Assembly (NCBI GenBank): GCA_009783525.1
Contig: WRDG01000133.1
Coordinates: forward strand, 1-6,563
Length of the DNA: 6,563 nucleotides
Source of the DNA: Defluviitaleaceae bacterium
Lineage (GTDB): Bacteria; Bacillota; Clostridia; Lachnospirales; WQUN01
Direction of reading: 5' to 3'
Under the pieces are notes generated by a model. That model did no database searches and was not told where the DNA came from. It was given only the letters and a program-made list of their open reading frames with translations. A program made the position numbers and the translations under genes. Shown in pieces: positions 6,126 to 6,563 of the stretch. Position 1 is the stretch's first letter; every line of letters begins with the position of its first letter.

Positions 6126-6563
6126 GTGTCAAAAAATTATGAAGCGCTGCTTGAAGACGTAAATGCGATGGATGCGTTCGACGCGCATACGCATTTGGAC
6201 GTGGCGCATTTATCCGCGCGCGGATTGCACGATATATTGCTGTATCACATGGTCGTTTCGGATTTATATTCGGCGGGCTGCCCCGACGGCGGCCGTCTGT
6301 CCGAGGAGCCTACGGAAAATGAGGCGGCCGATCGTTTGGAACGGGCAGTGCCGTATTTGCCGCTCATCCGCAACACAAGCTGCTGGTGGATGGCAGAAAC
6401 GATTTTAAAGGAGCTGTACGGCTGGGAAGAACCTATCACTAACGATAACTGGCAAAGGCTGCATGAACATATAAAAAAGACGGGCGGGACGGAATCGTTC
6501 GGCCGCGACGTCATGAAAAAAGCGAAAATAAAAAAGACGAACACGGAGCTGTGGCGCGGCCGC
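6126..6563 (+). CDS. Uronate isomerase-like protein of the amidohydrolase superfamily, partial
   Basis: The first 146 codons of a gene that runs off the right edge; it starts with GTG. Seen: FDAHTHL at residues 18-24, whose HxH (21 and 23) is the first metal-ligand pair of the amidohydrolase superfamily; LHDILLYHMVVSDLYSAG (about 34-51), lying where uronate isomerases have LYDIWLKGDHYKWRAMR; then a helical stretch with RNTSCWW, LYGWEEPITNDNW and, near residues 125-140, FGRDVMKKAKIKKTNTELW, resembling the UxaC FSARGIMQQMNVKMVGTTD region. UxaC interconverts glucuronate or galacturonate with their keto forms in the cytoplasm. The WLxGDHYKWR segment is not conserved here, so this is probably a divergent paralogue with another, unknown substrate. 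Later metal ligands lie outside the window. It is divergent from the alpha-galactosidase and appears to share its operator sequence, suggesting co-regulation in sugar or sugar-acid use. Confidence 0.65.
   Translation, partial: MSKNYEALLEDVNAMDAFDAHTHLDVAHLSARGLHDILLYHMVVSDLYSAGCPDGGRLSEEPTENEAADRLERAVPYLPLIRNTSCWWMAETILKELYGWEEPITNDNWQRLHEHIKKTGGTESFGRDVMKKAKIKKTNTELWRGR

Noticed and set aside
6245..6544. Minus-strand 99-codon frame with a hydrophobic N-terminus
   Set aside because: It is antisense to the amidohydrolase-like frame, which has the HxH motif, promoter and ribosome site; the hydrophobic stretch is the complement of lysine-rich codons.
6556..6563. NotI site GCGGCCGC at the very end
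   Set aside because: It is part of an in-frame coding stretch (RGR) in a locally GC-rich region; there is no vector sequence, so coincidence is enough.

Overview
The window is bacterial, compact and almost fully coding, with moderate GC, strong AGGA/AAGGGG-type Shine-Dalgarno sites and use of TTG and GTG starts. The protein types (a eukaryal-type IleS, a Clostridia-like antibiotic-kinase-fold protein, a cytoplasmic GH36-like alpha-galactosidase) suggest an uncultured gut-type Bacillota, probably Clostridia. This is an impression from the proteins, not a placement. Both ends fall inside genes and the left end lies inside a tandem repeat, so this may be a whole assembly contig that stopped at a repeat.

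Layout. Three genes run leftward on the minus strand with gaps of only 26 and 23 nt: a GH36-like alpha-galactosidase (5942-3936), isoleucyl-tRNA synthetase ileS (3909-778), and a gene starting with TTG at 754 that runs off the left edge. The last has no stop codon in the window. Translated, it is an aminoglycoside-phosphotransferase/choline-kinase-fold protein. Its reading frame passes straight through a 75-bp tandem repeat (1-169) built on a dispersed palindromic element, adding 25 residues per copy just before the expected catalytic loop.

On the right, a divergent plus-strand gene starts with GTG at 6126 and runs off the edge. It resembles the uronate isomerase (UxaC) branch of the amidohydrolase superfamily.

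The 183-bp divergent intergenic region carries two predicted promoters, one each way. Each is overlaid by the same 12-bp palindrome, ACAAATATTTGT: one copy sits between the -35 and -10 of the alpha-galactosidase promoter, the other over the start point of the amidohydrolase promoter. This looks like a shared repressor switch for a small carbohydrate-use locus, with the galactosidase removing galactosyl groups and the isomerase-like enzyme acting on a sugar or sugar acid. The odd part is that ileS and the kinase-like gene sit downstream of that switch, with no room for a T-box leader and no strong internal promoter visible.
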